Assembly: GCF_045223415.1 (NCBI RefSeq)
Contig: NZ_JBEQZJ010000037.1
Span: 1-39,450 of the forward strand
Direction of reading: 5' to 3'
Origin: Hoskinsella mucinilytica
GTDB lineage: Bacteria; Bacillota_I; Bacilli_A; Erysipelotrichales; Erysipelotrichaceae
Length of the DNA stretch: 39,450 nucleotides
The notes beneath the pieces were generated by a model, which made no database searches, had not been told where the DNA came from, and saw only the letters and a list, made by a program, of their open reading frames with translations. This document shows positions 15,952 to 24,663 of the stretch, in pieces. The translations under genes were made by a program, and so were the position numbers. How positions within the stretch are numbered: the first letter of the stretch is position 1; each line of letters starts with the position of its first letter.

Positions 15952-16317
15952 TTATTTTACTAGTTCAATGATAGCCATTGGAGCAGCGTCCCCGCGACGT
16001 ACTCTAGTCTTAATAACTCTAGTATATCCACCATTACGGTCTTTATATGCAGGTCCGATTTCATCAAACAATTTTTGTAAAGCAGTTTGTCCTGTTTTTT
16101 CATCAACTACAATATCACGAACGTAGCTTGCAGCCTGACGACGAGCGTGCAGGTCACCACGTTTTGCTAATGTGATCAGTTCATCAACAACACTACGAAG
16201 CTCTTTTGCTTTCATCTCAGTTGTTTCAATCTGTCCATATGCGATTACGGATGTAGCCATGTTACGTAACAATGCTTTACGGTGATCGGCTTTACGTCCT
16301 AATTTACGATTCCACAT
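15952..16317 (-). CDS. rplQ: 50S ribosomal protein L17
   Basis: L17 lies near the peptide exit tunnel of the large subunit. The 121-residue length is the usual short bacterial form. The N-terminus (NRKLGRKADHRKALLRNM) is diagnostic, as is the basic C-terminal TRVRRGDAAPMAIIELV. Last gene of the superoperon, 24 bases after rpoA and directly before a strong terminator. Confidence 0.98.
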   Translation of the reverse strand: MWNRKLGRKADHRKALLRNMATSVIAYGQIETTEMKAKELRSVVDELITLAKRGDLHARRQAASYVRDIVVDEKTGQTALQKLFDEIGPAYKDRNGGYTRVIKTRVRRGDAAPMAIIELVK

Positions 16318-16341
16318 TGGTATTTAACCTCCTTAGCGATT

Positions 16342-17301
16342 TTATTCGTATGATTTAAAGCTTAAGCCTAAATCATAGATCTTATCTTTAACTTCTTTTA
16401 ATGATTTCTTACCTAAGTTTCTTACACGCATCATTTCATCTTCTGTTTTCTGTGTCAGCTCTTCAACAGTCTGAATACCTGCACGTTTTAAACAGTTATA
16501 AGAACGAACGGATAAGTCAAGATCTTCAATCATCATCACAAGTCCTTTGTTCTGTACTTCTCCCTGTGCTTCCTTCATTACAGAATCCATATCATTTACT
16601 GCTTCATCAACACTTGTCAATAATTCTAAATGATCGATAAGTATTTTTGATGAAAGAGCTAAAGATTCTGCAGGTGAAATAGAACCATCAGTCCATACTT
16701 CTAGAACAACTCTATCATAATTAGCGTTCTGCCCAACACGAGTAGGCTCTACATTATAGGCAACCTTCTCGATTGGAGTATAGATAGAATCAGTATAAAT
16801 GATTCCTAAAGGCTGGTTAGGTGTCTGATACAGTTGTTTGTTCGTGTCTGCATTCACATAACCACGTCCAATACGAGCCTGCAATTCCATTTCTAACATT
16901 CCGCCTTCTTCCAGAGTACAAATGTGTAAGTCTTTGCTTAAAATTTCTACTCCTTCAGGACAGATGATGTCAGCGCCAGTCACATCACCAGGACCTTGTT
17001 TAGAAATTCTCAATGTATAAATTTCATCATCTTGAATTTCCATAACAAGTGTTTTGATATTTAAAATGATTGTCGTTACATCTTCTACAATTCCAGGGAT
17101 TGCAGTAAATTCGTGATAAACACCATCAACTTTAATTGAAAATACAGCGCCCCCTGGTAAAGAGGAGAGCAAAACACGTCTTAGTGCATTCCCAATAGTT
17201 GTTCCAAAACCTCTTTCCAGAGGCTCAAATACAAACTTACCGTAATGTTCTGAATCAATATATTCTCTTACTTCAAAATGTGCACGTTCGAATTTTTGCA
17301 T
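16342..17301 (-). CDS. rpoA: RNA polymerase alpha subunit
   Basis: The alpha subunit nucleates RNA polymerase assembly and contacts UP elements and activators. The 319 residues show the N-terminal domain (RGFGTTIGNALRRVLLSSLPG near 30-50), a linker around 230-245 and the C-terminal domain (LDLSVRSYNCLKRAGI near 255, with the DNA-binding arginine). The helix-hairpin-helix RNLGKKSLKEV near 295 is intact. The alpha C-terminal domain is relevant to the A-tracts upstream of the str promoter at 37774-37802. Confidence 0.98.
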   Translation of the reverse strand: MQKFERAHFEVREYIDSEHYGKFVFEPLERGFGTTIGNALRRVLLSSLPGGAVFSIKVDGVYHEFTAIPGIVEDVTTIILNIKTLVMEIQDDEIYTLRISKQGPGDVTGADIICPEGVEILSKDLHICTLEEGGMLEMELQARIGRGYVNADTNKQLYQTPNQPLGIIYTDSIYTPIEKVAYNVEPTRVGQNANYDRVVLEVWTDGSISPAESLALSSKILIDHLELLTSVDEAVNDMDSVMKEAQGEVQNKGLVMMIEDLDLSVRSYNCLKRAGIQTVEELTQKTEDEMMRVRNLGKKSLKEVKDKIYDLGLSFKSYE

Positions 17302-17333
17302 ACGTTTACCTCCTCAGATTTATAGGTTAATGA

Positions 17334-17729
17334 TTAACCACGTGGTCGTTTAGGTGGACGACAACCGTTGTGAGGAATTGGAGTTACATCGTTGATCATT
17401 GTAATTTCAAGTCCTGCTACCTGCAATGCTCTTACAGCCGCTTCACGTCCAGGTCCTGGACCTTTCACGTTTACAGAGATTGTTTTCATACCGTTTTCTA
17501 TTGCTGCTTTACCTGCAGCTTCTCCAGCCATCTGTGCAGCAAAAGGAGTGGATTTACGAGAACCCTTGAATCCTAATGCTCCAGCACTTGACCATGCTAC
17601 AGCGTTTCCATTTTCATCAGTAATAGTAACGATGGTATTGTTAAATGTTGAGTGGACATGAGCACATCCACGCGCAATATTCTTACGTGCCTTACGTTTA
17701 CGAGCGCCGGCTTTTACATTCTTTGCCAT
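17334..17729 (-). CDS. rpsK: 30S ribosomal protein S11
   Basis: S11 forms part of the small-subunit platform near the E site. The 131 residues include the conserved GCAHVHSTFNNTIVTITD and GKGPGPGRE-type VKGPGPGRE stretches, and the C-terminus THNGCRPPKRPRG-like HNGCRPPKRPRG. Situated between rpsM and rpoA as in the standard alpha operon. Confidence 0.98.
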   Translation of the reverse strand: MAKNVKAGARKRKARKNIARGCAHVHSTFNNTIVTITDENGNAVAWSSAGALGFKGSRKSTPFAAQMAGEAAGKAAIENGMKTISVNVKGPGPGREAAVRALQVAGLEITMINDVTPIPHNGCRPPKRPRG

Positions 17730-17750
17730 ATTTTACTTCCTCCTATCGTC

Positions 17751-18116
17751 CTATTTCTTTTTGTTTGCTACGGTACGAACTGGACCTTTACGCGTACGAG
17801 CATTTGTTTTAGTACGTTGACCGCGAACTGGCAATCCTTTTCTATGACGGATTCCACGGTAGCATCCGATTTCCATTAAACGTTTGATATTTAATGCTGT
17901 TTCACGACGTAAATCACCTTCAACTTTGATTCCATCGATTTCGTTACGGATTGCATTTACCTGTTCTTCAGTTAAATCTTTTACACGAGTATCTTCGCTG
18001 ATACCTGTTTTTGCTAGAATCTGTTCCGCTGTTGTGCGTCCGATTCCGTAAATATACGTTAATGACACTACGACGCGCTTGTCGCGTGGTAAGTCAACAC
18101 CTGCAATACGAGCCAT
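17751..18116 (-). CDS. rpsM: 30S ribosomal protein S13
   Basis: S13 is in the head of the small subunit and contacts P-site tRNA and L5 across the subunit bridge. The 121 residues have the typical N-terminus ARIAGVDLPRDKRV, GIGRTTAEQIL near 25 and the basic tail with RGQRTKTNARTRKGP. It follows rpmJ by 17 bases. Confidence 0.98.
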   Translation of the reverse strand: MARIAGVDLPRDKRVVVSLTYIYGIGRTTAEQILAKTGISEDTRVKDLTEEQVNAIRNEIDGIKVEGDLRRETALNIKRLMEIGCYRGIRHRKGLPVRGQRTKTNARTRKGPVRTVANKKK

Positions 18117-18133
18117 TTTACATTACACCTCCA

Positions 18134-18250
18134 TTAGTTTCCTTGTCTTTGTTTGTGTTTTGGATTTTCGCAAATAACCATGACACGGCCTTTACGTTTG
18201 ATAATGCGGCACTTATCGCATATTGGTTTGACAGATGGTCTTACTTTCAT
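18134..18250 (-). CDS. rpmJ: 50S ribosomal protein L36 (zinc-ribbon form)
   Basis: A 38-residue protein beginning MKVRPSVKPICDKCR and ending in CENPKHKQRQGN. L36 is the smallest large-subunit protein and folds around one zinc; the ligands Cys11, Cys14, Cys27 and His32 are all present, so this is the C+ zinc form. It sits between infA and rpsM as in most Bacillota, with AAGGAGG-type sequence before the ATG at 18250. Confidence 0.97.
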   Translation of the reverse strand: MKVRPSVKPICDKCRIIKRKGRVMVICENPKHKQRQGN

Positions 18251-18275
18251 GCGTTTTCCTCCTTAAATTCACGAC

Positions 18276-18494
18276 TTATTTGTGTCGGAATGTGATACGC
18301 CCACGTGTTAAATCATATGGTGAAATTTCTACAGTTACACGATCCCCTGGTAAAATGCGGATGTAGTTCATGCGGATTTTACCAGAAACGTGAGCCAGAA
18401 TTTCGTGTCCGTTCTCCAGTTTCACCTTGAACATTGCGTTTGGCAGAGTATCTATAACTACTCCGTCAATTTCAATAACATCTTGTTTACCCAT
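18276..18494 (-). CDS. infA: Translation initiation factor IF-1
   Basis: A 72-residue S1-like OB-fold protein that binds the A site of the 30S subunit during initiation. The sequence from MGKQDVIEIDG to RGRITFRHK is typical across its length. It overlaps the end of map by eight bases, which suggests translational coupling. Confidence 0.98.
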   Translation of the reverse strand: MGKQDVIEIDGVVIDTLPNAMFKVKLENGHEILAHVSGKIRMNYIRILPGDRVTVEISPYDLTRGRITFRHK

Positions 18495-19260
18495 TATCTG
18501 GACGTTCCTCCTTATTTAGTGTTGTGAGTATTTCATACCCGTTTTTTGTAATGACAATCGTATGTTCATAATGGGCTGATAGGCTTTTATCTTTACTGAT
18601 GACGCCCCAGCCGTCCGCTAATACTTTTGTCTGTGGTCTGCCCGCTAGAACCATCGGTTCAATCGCAAACGTCATACCTTCTTTTAACAGAATACCATGA
18701 CCTGCCGGACCAAAATTTGGAACTGTCGGATCTTCATGGACAGAAGTTCCAATACCATGACCTGCATAATCGCGTGGAATCGAATATCCATGTGCATACA
18801 CATATTCACCGATTGCATGCGATATATCAGTTAAATGATTCCCAGCTTTTGCCTGTTTTAAACCTTCATATAAAGATTCCTCACTAATGCGCAGTAGGTT
18901 TTGTACTTCCTTACTGACATTACCTACAGCGTATGTCCATGCTGAGTCTCCATGGTACCCATGATAACAGGCACCGATATCTACTGAAACAATGTCTCCG
19001 TCCTGTAAAATAGTATTATCTGGAATACCATGTACTAGAACGTTGTTTACTGAGACACATGCAGCTGCCGGAAATCCATACAAACCTTTAAAAGATGGAT
19101 AAGCATCATTGGCCAAAATCACATCTTCAACGATCTGATTGATCTGCTTTGTAGAGATTCCCGCTATGATTGTATCATAAATTGCTTTATGTGCCAATGC
19201 TACAATTCTTCCAGCTTGTCTCATGTTCTCAATTTCTTGGTCTGTCTTACACCGAATCAT
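18487..19260 (-). CDS. map: Methionine aminopeptidase, type I
   Basis: Removes the N-terminal methionine from nascent proteins. The 257-residue pita-bread enzyme carries the metal ligands in order: D in VSVDIGACYHGYHGDSAW (near 95 and 106), H in GHGIGTSVHEDP (near 169-176), E in FAIEPMV near 202 and E in SAHYEHTIVI near 233. No zinc-finger extension, so type Ia. It starts directly after the adk stop (zero spacing) and overlaps infA. Confidence 0.97.
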   Translation of the reverse strand: MIRCKTDQEIENMRQAGRIVALAHKAIYDTIIAGISTKQINQIVEDVILANDAYPSFKGLYGFPAAACVSVNNVLVHGIPDNTILQDGDIVSVDIGACYHGYHGDSAWTYAVGNVSKEVQNLLRISEESLYEGLKQAKAGNHLTDISHAIGEYVYAHGYSIPRDYAGHGIGTSVHEDPTVPNFGPAGHGILLKEGMTFAIEPMVLAGRPQTKVLADGWGVISKDKSLSAHYEHTIVITKNGYEILTTLNKEERPDNG

Positions 19261-19908
19261 CTATTTCTCCAAGGCAGCCAAGACATCAGCCCAAACATTT
19301 TCGATTTTCTGACCAGCATCTATATGTTCAACAATTCCCTTTTCATCATAGTAATCTAAGACAGGAGCTGTTTGAGAGCTATATTCTTCTAATCTTACTG
19401 TTAGGCTTTCAACTGTATCATCTTTACGCTGATACAATTCTCCACCACATTTATCACAGATACCATCCACTTGTGAAGGATGATTTGTGACGTGATAGAT
19501 TTCTCCACATTCCTTACATAAACGACGTCCTGTGACACGTGATGCAAGTTCGTTGAAATCAATTTCCATCGCAATAACTTTGTCAATTGCCAAATCAGTT
19601 CCCTGACTTAACTCATCAAAAGCTTTTGCTTGATCTAAAGTTCTAGGATAACCATCCAATAAGAAACCATTTTTCTTATCTTTTAGTTTTTCCAAATAAC
19701 TCTTTACCATATTGTTTACAACTTCATCAGGAACAAGCAATCCCTTATCCATATAACTTTGTGCTAAATTTCCAAGTTCTGTCTTGCTACTGATTTCACT
19801 ACGGAAGATATCTCCCGTAGAAATGTGGTTTACATTGAATTTTTCAACAATTTTTGATGACATGGTACCTTTTCCAGCACCAGGTCCTCCCATAATTAGA
19901 ATATTCAT
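19261..19908 (-). CDS. adk: Adenylate kinase with zinc-binding LID
   Basis: Interconverts ATP, ADP and AMP. The 215 residues show the P-loop GGPGAGKGT at 7-15, the AMP-binding STGDIFRSE near 30, DGYPRT near 85 and the long LID form. The LID carries two Cys-X2-Cys pairs (LCKECG near 130 and ICDKCG near 150), so it should hold a structural zinc, as is usual in Gram-positive adenylate kinases. It lies between secY and map. Confidence 0.97.
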   Translation of the reverse strand: MNILIMGGPGAGKGTMSSKIVEKFNVNHISTGDIFRSEISSKTELGNLAQSYMDKGLLVPDEVVNNMVKSYLEKLKDKKNGFLLDGYPRTLDQAKAFDELSQGTDLAIDKVIAMEIDFNELASRVTGRRLCKECGEIYHVTNHPSQVDGICDKCGGELYQRKDDTVESLTVRLEEYSSQTAPVLDYYDEKGIVEHIDAGQKIENVWADVLAALEK

Positions 19909-19921
19909 ACGAGTTCACCTT

Positions 19922-21223
19922 CTATCGTTGTAAGAATGAACTGTAGGATTTTTGAGTCAGTCTTCCTTCGATCTGTTTCACAGTTTCCATTGCAACACCG
20001 ACTACGATGATGATTCCAGTACCACCTATTCCCATTGAGGAAGGTAGATTTAATCCAGGAATTAATGGAAGAGCATGTGGTAATACAGCCACAAAGGCTA
20101 AACCAAGAGATCCTAATACAGTGATTCTATTTAATACCTTATTAATATACTGTTTTGTTTCAGATCCTGGGCGAATACCTGGAATATAGGTTCCGCTTTT
20201 CCCAAGATTTTCTGCAATTTTTTCCGGATCTATTTGCAAGTGTGTATAGAAGAAGGTGAATAATATGGTTAATATAACATATAATAGCAAACTTACTGGA
20301 GTCTGCATACCTAAGAAATATTCCAAAGTATCTACCCAACCTGCACTTGTAAACATTCTAATGATCTGTAATGGAGCAACCATCAATGCGGAAGCAAAGA
20401 TAACCGGAATAACGCTTGCACTATTGATTTTCAGTGGAAGGTATGTCATATCCTTTTTCCTTGCTGCTACTGTACTACTTGTATATTGAATTGGTATCTT
20501 TCTTTCCGCTGTTTGCATCCAAACAACAAAAATGATGATAAATAAATATGCAAGAATGTACAGTGAGAACATCAATACTCCATTAAAGGTAGCAGAGCTA
20601 CTACTTGTATCAACCATTGTTTGCCATGCAGTTTGAAACTGATGAGGCAAACGAGCAATGATACCAGCAGCAATCAGCATGGATACACCATTACCAATTC
20701 CCTTCATAGAAATACGATCACCAATCCATAACAGGAACATACTTCCTGCTGTAAGAATTGTTGCAATATAAAGTATGGTAGATAGAGAACTTCCTCCAAC
20801 AATCAAACTTGTATATTGTTTTGAAAACCCATATACCATTGTTGATGCTTGAAAGAATCCTAATACAACAGCTAAATAGCGTGTATATTTATCAATCTGC
20901 TTTCTACCAGTTGCGCCACCCTTGGATAGTTCTGTCAAAGCAGGAACTACATCCATGGAAAGCAATTGAATAATGATGGAAGCAGTGATATAAGGCCCAA
21001 CACCTAACGCAAAGATAGATAATTGTTCTAATCCACCACCACCAAGCAAGTTGATCATAGCAAATAGGGAGCTGTCTTGCAATCCTGCAACCAGTTCTTT
21101 CGTGTCTACACCAGGAACTGTGATTGCCGTTCCAAAACGGAAAATAAACAGCATTGCAAGAGTAAAGAGAATTCTTTTACGAATCTCTTTATTCTTCAAC
21201 ATGCCCTTTAAGGTGCCAAACAT
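19922..21223 (-). CDS. secY: Protein translocase channel subunit SecY
   Basis: SecY forms the membrane channel for Sec-dependent protein export. The 433 residues contain ten membrane segments. The plug and N-terminal part read FRFGTAITVPGV, and the cytoplasmic arm includes QIDKYTRYLAVVLG. TYIPGIRPGSET near 345 and the C-terminal QKSYSSFL region are also typical. I chose the ATG at 21223, one base after the rplO stop, with AGAGG nine bases before it. A longer TTG-started frame would overlap rplO by 35 bases and adds a sequence unlike SecY proteins. Confidence 0.96.
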   Translation of the reverse strand: MFGTLKGMLKNKEIRKRILFTLAMLFIFRFGTAITVPGVDTKELVAGLQDSSLFAMINLLGGGGLEQLSIFALGVGPYITASIIIQLLSMDVVPALTELSKGGATGRKQIDKYTRYLAVVLGFFQASTMVYGFSKQYTSLIVGGSSLSTILYIATILTAGSMFLLWIGDRISMKGIGNGVSMLIAAGIIARLPHQFQTAWQTMVDTSSSSATFNGVLMFSLYILAYLFIIIFVVWMQTAERKIPIQYTSSTVAARKKDMTYLPLKINSASVIPVIFASALMVAPLQIIRMFTSAGWVDTLEYFLGMQTPVSLLLYVILTILFTFFYTHLQIDPEKIAENLGKSGTYIPGIRPGSETKQYINKVLNRITVLGSLGLAFVAVLPHALPLIPGLNLPSSMGIGGTGIIIVVGVAMETVKQIEGRLTQKSYSSFLQR

Positions 21224-21224
21224 A

Positions 21225-21665
21225 TTAGATAACCTCTGCTTTTCCGCCTGCTTGCTCAATAATAGTTAAAGCTGATTTAGAGAATTTATTAGCTTTTACA
21301 GTTAATTTCTTTTCCAATTCACCTTCACCTAAAATCTTAATTCCATCTAATTCTTTTTTAACTAATCCAGTTTCGATTAACAATTCTGGAGTTACTTCTG
21401 TACCATCTTCAAAACAGTTTAGACTTGCAACATTTACAATTGCAAATACTTTACGGTTGAAGTTTGTAAAACCTCTCTTAGGTAAACGTCTTGCTAAAGG
21501 AGTCTGTCCACCTTCAAAACCTAAGCGTACTCCGCCACCTGATCTTGCGTTCTGACCTTTATGTCCTTTACCAGCAGTTTTACCATTACCTGAACCATGT
21601 CCACGTCCGATACGTTTCTTATTGGTTCTAGCACCTTCTGTATAACTCATTTCATGTAATTTCAT
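21225..21665 (-). CDS. rplO: 50S ribosomal protein L15
   Basis: L15 binds 23S rRNA in the central part of the large subunit. The 146-residue protein has the basic Gly-rich N-terminus with RIGRGHGSGNGKTAGKGHKG and the conserved FEGGQTPLARRLPKRGF near 50. The start is ATG at 21665, eight bases after GGAGG; an upstream TTG at 21671 would sit inside that spacing. It follows rpsE directly, where most Bacillota have rpmD in between. Confidence 0.97.
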   Translation of the reverse strand: MKLHEMSYTEGARTNKKRIGRGHGSGNGKTAGKGHKGQNARSGGGVRLGFEGGQTPLARRLPKRGFTNFNRKVFAIVNVASLNCFEDGTEVTPELLIETGLVKKELDGIKILGEGELEKKLTVKANKFSKSALTIIEQAGGKAEVI

Positions 21666-21680
21666 GTTCAATTCCTCCTA

Positions 21681-22193
21681 TTAACCGCGAATTTCTTCTG
21701 GTTTTTTACCACGGAGACGAGCAATATCTTCGATCGTTTTCAGATCTTTCAATGCTGCAATCGTAGCACGCACCATGTTGATTGGAGTACGGCTTCCTAA
21801 ACATTTAGAAAGAATGTCGTTGATTCCTGCAAGTTCCAATACGGCACGAACAGGTCCACCAGCGATAACTCCGGTACCTTCAGAAGCAGGGCGAAGGAAG
21901 ATTTCTCCAGCACCATATGTTCCAGTGATTTCGTGAGGAATAGTAGTTCCTACAACAGGCACTGTAAAGACATTTTTCTTAGCATCCTCGATAGCCTTTT
22001 TGATTGCATCAGGAACTTCGTTTGCTTTTCCTGTACCAAAGCCAACACGGCCTTTTTTATCACCGATAACAACTAAGGCAGCAAAACGGAAACGACGTCC
22101 ACCTTTTACTACTTTTGTTACACGGTTAATGGTTACAACGCGTTCTTCAAATTCTTTTTCAGCATCGCGATTTCTTCTTGGTTTACGTTCCAT
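21681..22193 (-). CDS. rpsE: 30S ribosomal protein S5
   Basis: S5 sits at the mRNA entry side and affects decoding accuracy. The 170 residues include EERVVTINRVTKVVKGGRR with the loop where spectinomycin-resistance changes occur (VVKGGRRFRF, wild type here), GTGKANEVPDAI and GRGRTPINMVRAT-like SRTPINMVRATI. I chose the ATG at 22193, eight bases after GGAGG; the ATG at 22199 is only two bases from that site. Confidence 0.97.
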   Translation of the reverse strand: MERKPRRNRDAEKEFEERVVTINRVTKVVKGGRRFRFAALVVIGDKKGRVGFGTGKANEVPDAIKKAIEDAKKNVFTVPVVGTTIPHEITGTYGAGEIFLRPASEGTGVIAGGPVRAVLELAGINDILSKCLGSRTPINMVRATIAALKDLKTIEDIARLRGKKPEEIRG

Positions 22194-22205
22194 TCGCATA
22201 ACCTC

Positions 22206-22562
22206 CTAAAATTTCAATCCGGCTTCTCTAGCCGCATCAGCTAATGCTTTTACTCTACCTGTGTACACATATCCACCACGGTCGAATACAACATTTGTGA
22301 TATTTGCTGCTACAGCACGTTTTGCAATTTCTGCACCAACTGCTTTTGCAGCCTCCACGTTACCACCATTAGCGATTTTCATATCTACACTGCTGGCAGC
22401 AACCAAAGTTTTTCCATTTACATCGTCAATGATCTGCGCATGAATGTGCGTATTTGAACGGAAAACGTTCAGGCGGGGACATTCAGGAGTACCACTGATT
22501 TTGGTACGAACACGTACGTGACGACGAATTCGTTCGTCATTTCTAGATACTTTCTTAAGCAT
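22206..22562 (-). CDS. rplR: 50S ribosomal protein L18
   Basis: L18 binds 5S rRNA and joins it to the large subunit. The 118 residues have RVRTKISGTPECPRLNVFRS, the HIHAQIIDD strand and VVFDRGGYVYTGRVKALADAARE near the end, all family-typical. The gene lies 21 bases after rplF and its stop is part of the rpsE ribosome binding site (TAGGAGG). Confidence 0.98.
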   Translation of the reverse strand: MLKKVSRNDERIRRHVRVRTKISGTPECPRLNVFRSNTHIHAQIIDDVNGKTLVAASSVDMKIANGGNVEAAKAVGAEIAKRAVAANITNVVFDRGGYVYTGRVKALADAAREAGLKF

Positions 22563-22583
22563 TGTTCAATTTCTCCTTTCCCA

Positions 22584-23129
22584 CTATTTCTTACCTGCTG
22601 TTTTACCTTCCTTACGACGGACATGTTCGCCTTTGTAGCGAATACCTTTTCCTTTGTAAGGTTCTGGTTTTCTGACAGCACGTACATTTGCAGCGAATTC
22701 ACCAACGCGTTGTTTGTCAATTCCTGTTACTTTGATATCAGTTGCAGAAGGACATTCAACCTTTAATCCTTCTTCAATTTCAAATTCAACTGGGTGAGAA
22801 TAACCAACATTTAATGTTAATTTTTTTCCACTTATAGCAGCACGGAAACCAATACCAACCAATTCAAGATCTTTTGTAAATTCATTGGTAACACCTTCTA
22901 CCATATTGTTCAATAAAGCACGAGTAGTACCGTGTAACTGTTTTGTGTGTTTTTGCTCGTTTGGACGAGTTACTGTTAATGCATCCCCATCAATCTGGAT
23001 TCCCAGATCAGGGTTAAACTGACGAGTTAAAGTTCCTTTAGGACCTTTAACAGTCACCTCATTCCCTTCAGCAATTGTAATTTCAACGCCAGCAGGAATG
23101 GTAATCGTTTTATTACCGATACGTGACAT
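22584..23129 (-). CDS. rplF: 50S ribosomal protein L6
   Basis: L6 lies near the factor-binding region of the large subunit. The 181 residues form two related domains; MSRIGNKTITIP starts the protein and the C-terminal signature PEPYKGKGIRYKGE near 160 is intact. Order rpsH-rplF-rplR is standard for the spc operon. Confidence 0.98.
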   Translation of the reverse strand: MSRIGNKTITIPAGVEITIAEGNEVTVKGPKGTLTRQFNPDLGIQIDGDALTVTRPNEQKHTKQLHGTTRALLNNMVEGVTNEFTKDLELVGIGFRAAISGKKLTLNVGYSHPVEFEIEEGLKVECPSATDIKVTGIDKQRVGEFAANVRAVRKPEPYKGKGIRYKGEHVRRKEGKTAGKK

Positions 23130-23155
23130 ATTCTTTCCTCCGTATATTTATGCGA

Positions 23156-23554
23156 TTACCAAATGTAAGCGATGACTTCACCGCCAACATGTTTAGCTTT
23201 CGCTTCTTTATCTGTCATTAGACCGTGAGATGTAGAGATAATTGCAATTCCTAATCCGTTTAATACACGAGGGATGCTATCCACTTTAGCGTATACACGT
23301 AAACCAGGTTTTGAAATTCTCTTTAATCCACTGATTACTTTTTCATTGTTAGGACCATATTTTAGCGTGATAGTGATTGTTTTCTTAACATCACCCTCTG
23401 TGCTGTAATCTGTAATGAATCCTTCATTTTTCAAAATCTTTGCGATTTCTTTTTTCTCTTTATTTGCAGGGATTTCTACTGTTTCGTGACGAGCCTGAAC
23501 TGCGTTACGAATTCTAGTAAGCATATCTGCAATCGGATCTGTCATTATCATCAT
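23156..23554 (-). CDS. rpsH: 30S ribosomal protein S8
   Basis: S8 binds 16S rRNA helix 21 and, in Escherichia coli, represses the spc operon by binding its mRNA. The 132 residues contain TDPIADMLTRIRNA and the C-terminal STSHGLMTDKEAKAK-HVGGEVIAYIW. The first ATG (23554) is nine bases after GGAGG and fits best; it gives a short MMI extension before the usual MTDP start. Confidence 0.97.
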   Translation of the reverse strand: MMIMTDPIADMLTRIRNAVQARHETVEIPANKEKKEIAKILKNEGFITDYSTEGDVKKTITITLKYGPNNEKVISGLKRISKPGLRVYAKVDSIPRVLNGLGIAIISTSHGLMTDKEAKAKHVGGEVIAYIW

Positions 23555-23575
23555 GACTGTATTCCTCCTATCTGA

Positions 23576-23761
23576 TTACCAACTTGCCTTTTTTACACCC
23601 GGGATCTGGCCTTTATAAGCTAGTTCACGGAAGCAAATACGGCATAGTTTGTATTTACGTAAAACTGAGTGAGGACGGCCACAACGTTCACAACGTGTGT
23701 ACTCACGCACCTGGAACTTTTGAGGACGTTTAGATTTATTGATCATCGCTTTTTTTGCCAT
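23576..23761 (-). CDS. rpsN: 30S ribosomal protein S14, zinc-binding type Z
   Basis: The 61-residue short S14 with two Cys-X2-Cys pairs (RCERCG near 23 and LCRICF near 39), which bind one zinc. It joins the head of the small subunit. Being in the ribosomal operon and zinc-dependent, it is the main housekeeping form; no zinc-free paralog is seen in this window. Confidence 0.98.
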   Translation of the reverse strand: MAKKAMINKSKRPQKFQVREYTRCERCGRPHSVLRKYKLCRICFRELAYKGQIPGVKKASW

Positions 23762-23774
23762 ATTTCAAGTCCTC

Positions 23775-24314
23775 CTATTTCTTGAAAGGCATACCTAATT
23801 CTTCAAGTAATGCCTTAGCTTCTTCGTTTGTTTTTGCTGTAGTAACGATAACTACATCCATACCACGTACTTTATTAACTTTATCGTAGTTGATTTCAGG
23901 GAAAATCAGCTGTTCTTTTACACCTAATGTGTAATTTCCACGTCCATCGAAAGATGTAGCTGATACTCCACGGAAGTCACGAACACGTGGCAAAGAAATG
24001 TTCATAAGCTTATCTAAGAAATCGTACATTTTTTCTTTTCTTAGTGTAACCTTACATCCAATTGGCATACCTTCACGCAATTTGAAGTTTGCAATTGATT
24101 TTTTTGCTTTTGTTACAACTGGTTGTTGCCCAGTGATTTGTGCAAGTTCAGCAACAGCTTCTTCTAACAGCTTAGGATTTGCAATTGCTTCACCAACACC
24201 CATGTTGATTACGATTTTTTCAACAGCAGGAACTTCCATAACTGATTTATAGTTAAACTTCTTCATCATGTTAGGTACTACTTCCTCTGTGTATCTTTTA
24301 TTTAGGCGGTTCAT
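23775..24314 (-). CDS. rplE: 50S ribosomal protein L5
   Basis: L5 binds 5S rRNA and contacts S13 and P-site tRNA. The 179 residues include VEKIVINMGVGEA near 30, VTKAKKSIANFKLREGMPIGCKVTLR (about 65-90), and the DFRGVSATSFDGRGNYTLG loop. It follows rplX by 13 bases. Confidence 0.98.
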   Translation of the reverse strand: MNRLNKRYTEEVVPNMMKKFNYKSVMEVPAVEKIVINMGVGEAIANPKLLEEAVAELAQITGQQPVVTKAKKSIANFKLREGMPIGCKVTLRKEKMYDFLDKLMNISLPRVRDFRGVSATSFDGRGNYTLGVKEQLIFPEINYDKVNKVRGMDVVIVTTAKTNEEAKALLEELGMPFKK

Positions 24315-24327
24315 CTTTTAACCTCCC

Positions 24328-24651
24328 CTACTTAACAGTAGCGCCAGTCTTTTTGTAGACGCGTACTTTCTCTGTATTGCCTTTTTTGTCAGTTTCGAAT
24401 TTGATACCAACACGGCTAGCTTTTTTTGCTTTTGAATCGTAAGCCATAACATTAGATACATGGATAGGAGCTTCCTTCTCAATGATTCCACCATCTGGAT
24501 TCTGCTGAGTTGGTTTCATATGTTTTTTAACAATATTAACCCCTTCTACGATTACTTTGTTTTCCTTAGGGAAAACCTTTGTTACTTCTGCAACAGTGCC
24601 CTTGTAAGCACCTGTAATAACTTGAACCTTATCACCTTTTTTGATTTTCAC
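24328..24651 (-). CDS. rplX: 50S ribosomal protein L24
   Basis: L24 is an early assembly protein at the tunnel exit. The 107 residues start with a KOW motif (KIKKGDKVQVITGAYKG) and contain VEGVNIVKKHMKP-TQQNPDGGI. Order rplN-rplX-rplE is standard. Confidence 0.98.
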   Translation of the reverse strand: MKIKKGDKVQVITGAYKGTVAEVTKVFPKENKVIVEGVNIVKKHMKPTQQNPDGGIIEKEAPIHVSNVMAYDSKAKKASRVGIKFETDKKGNTEKVRVYKKTGATVK

Positions 24652-24663
24652 AAAGACACCTCC

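Noticed and set aside
21224..21259. Longer secY start at a TTG inside rplO
   Set aside because: It would add 12 residues unlike SecY and overlap rplO by 35 bases, while the ATG at 21223 has a usable ribosome binding site and fits known SecY N-termini.
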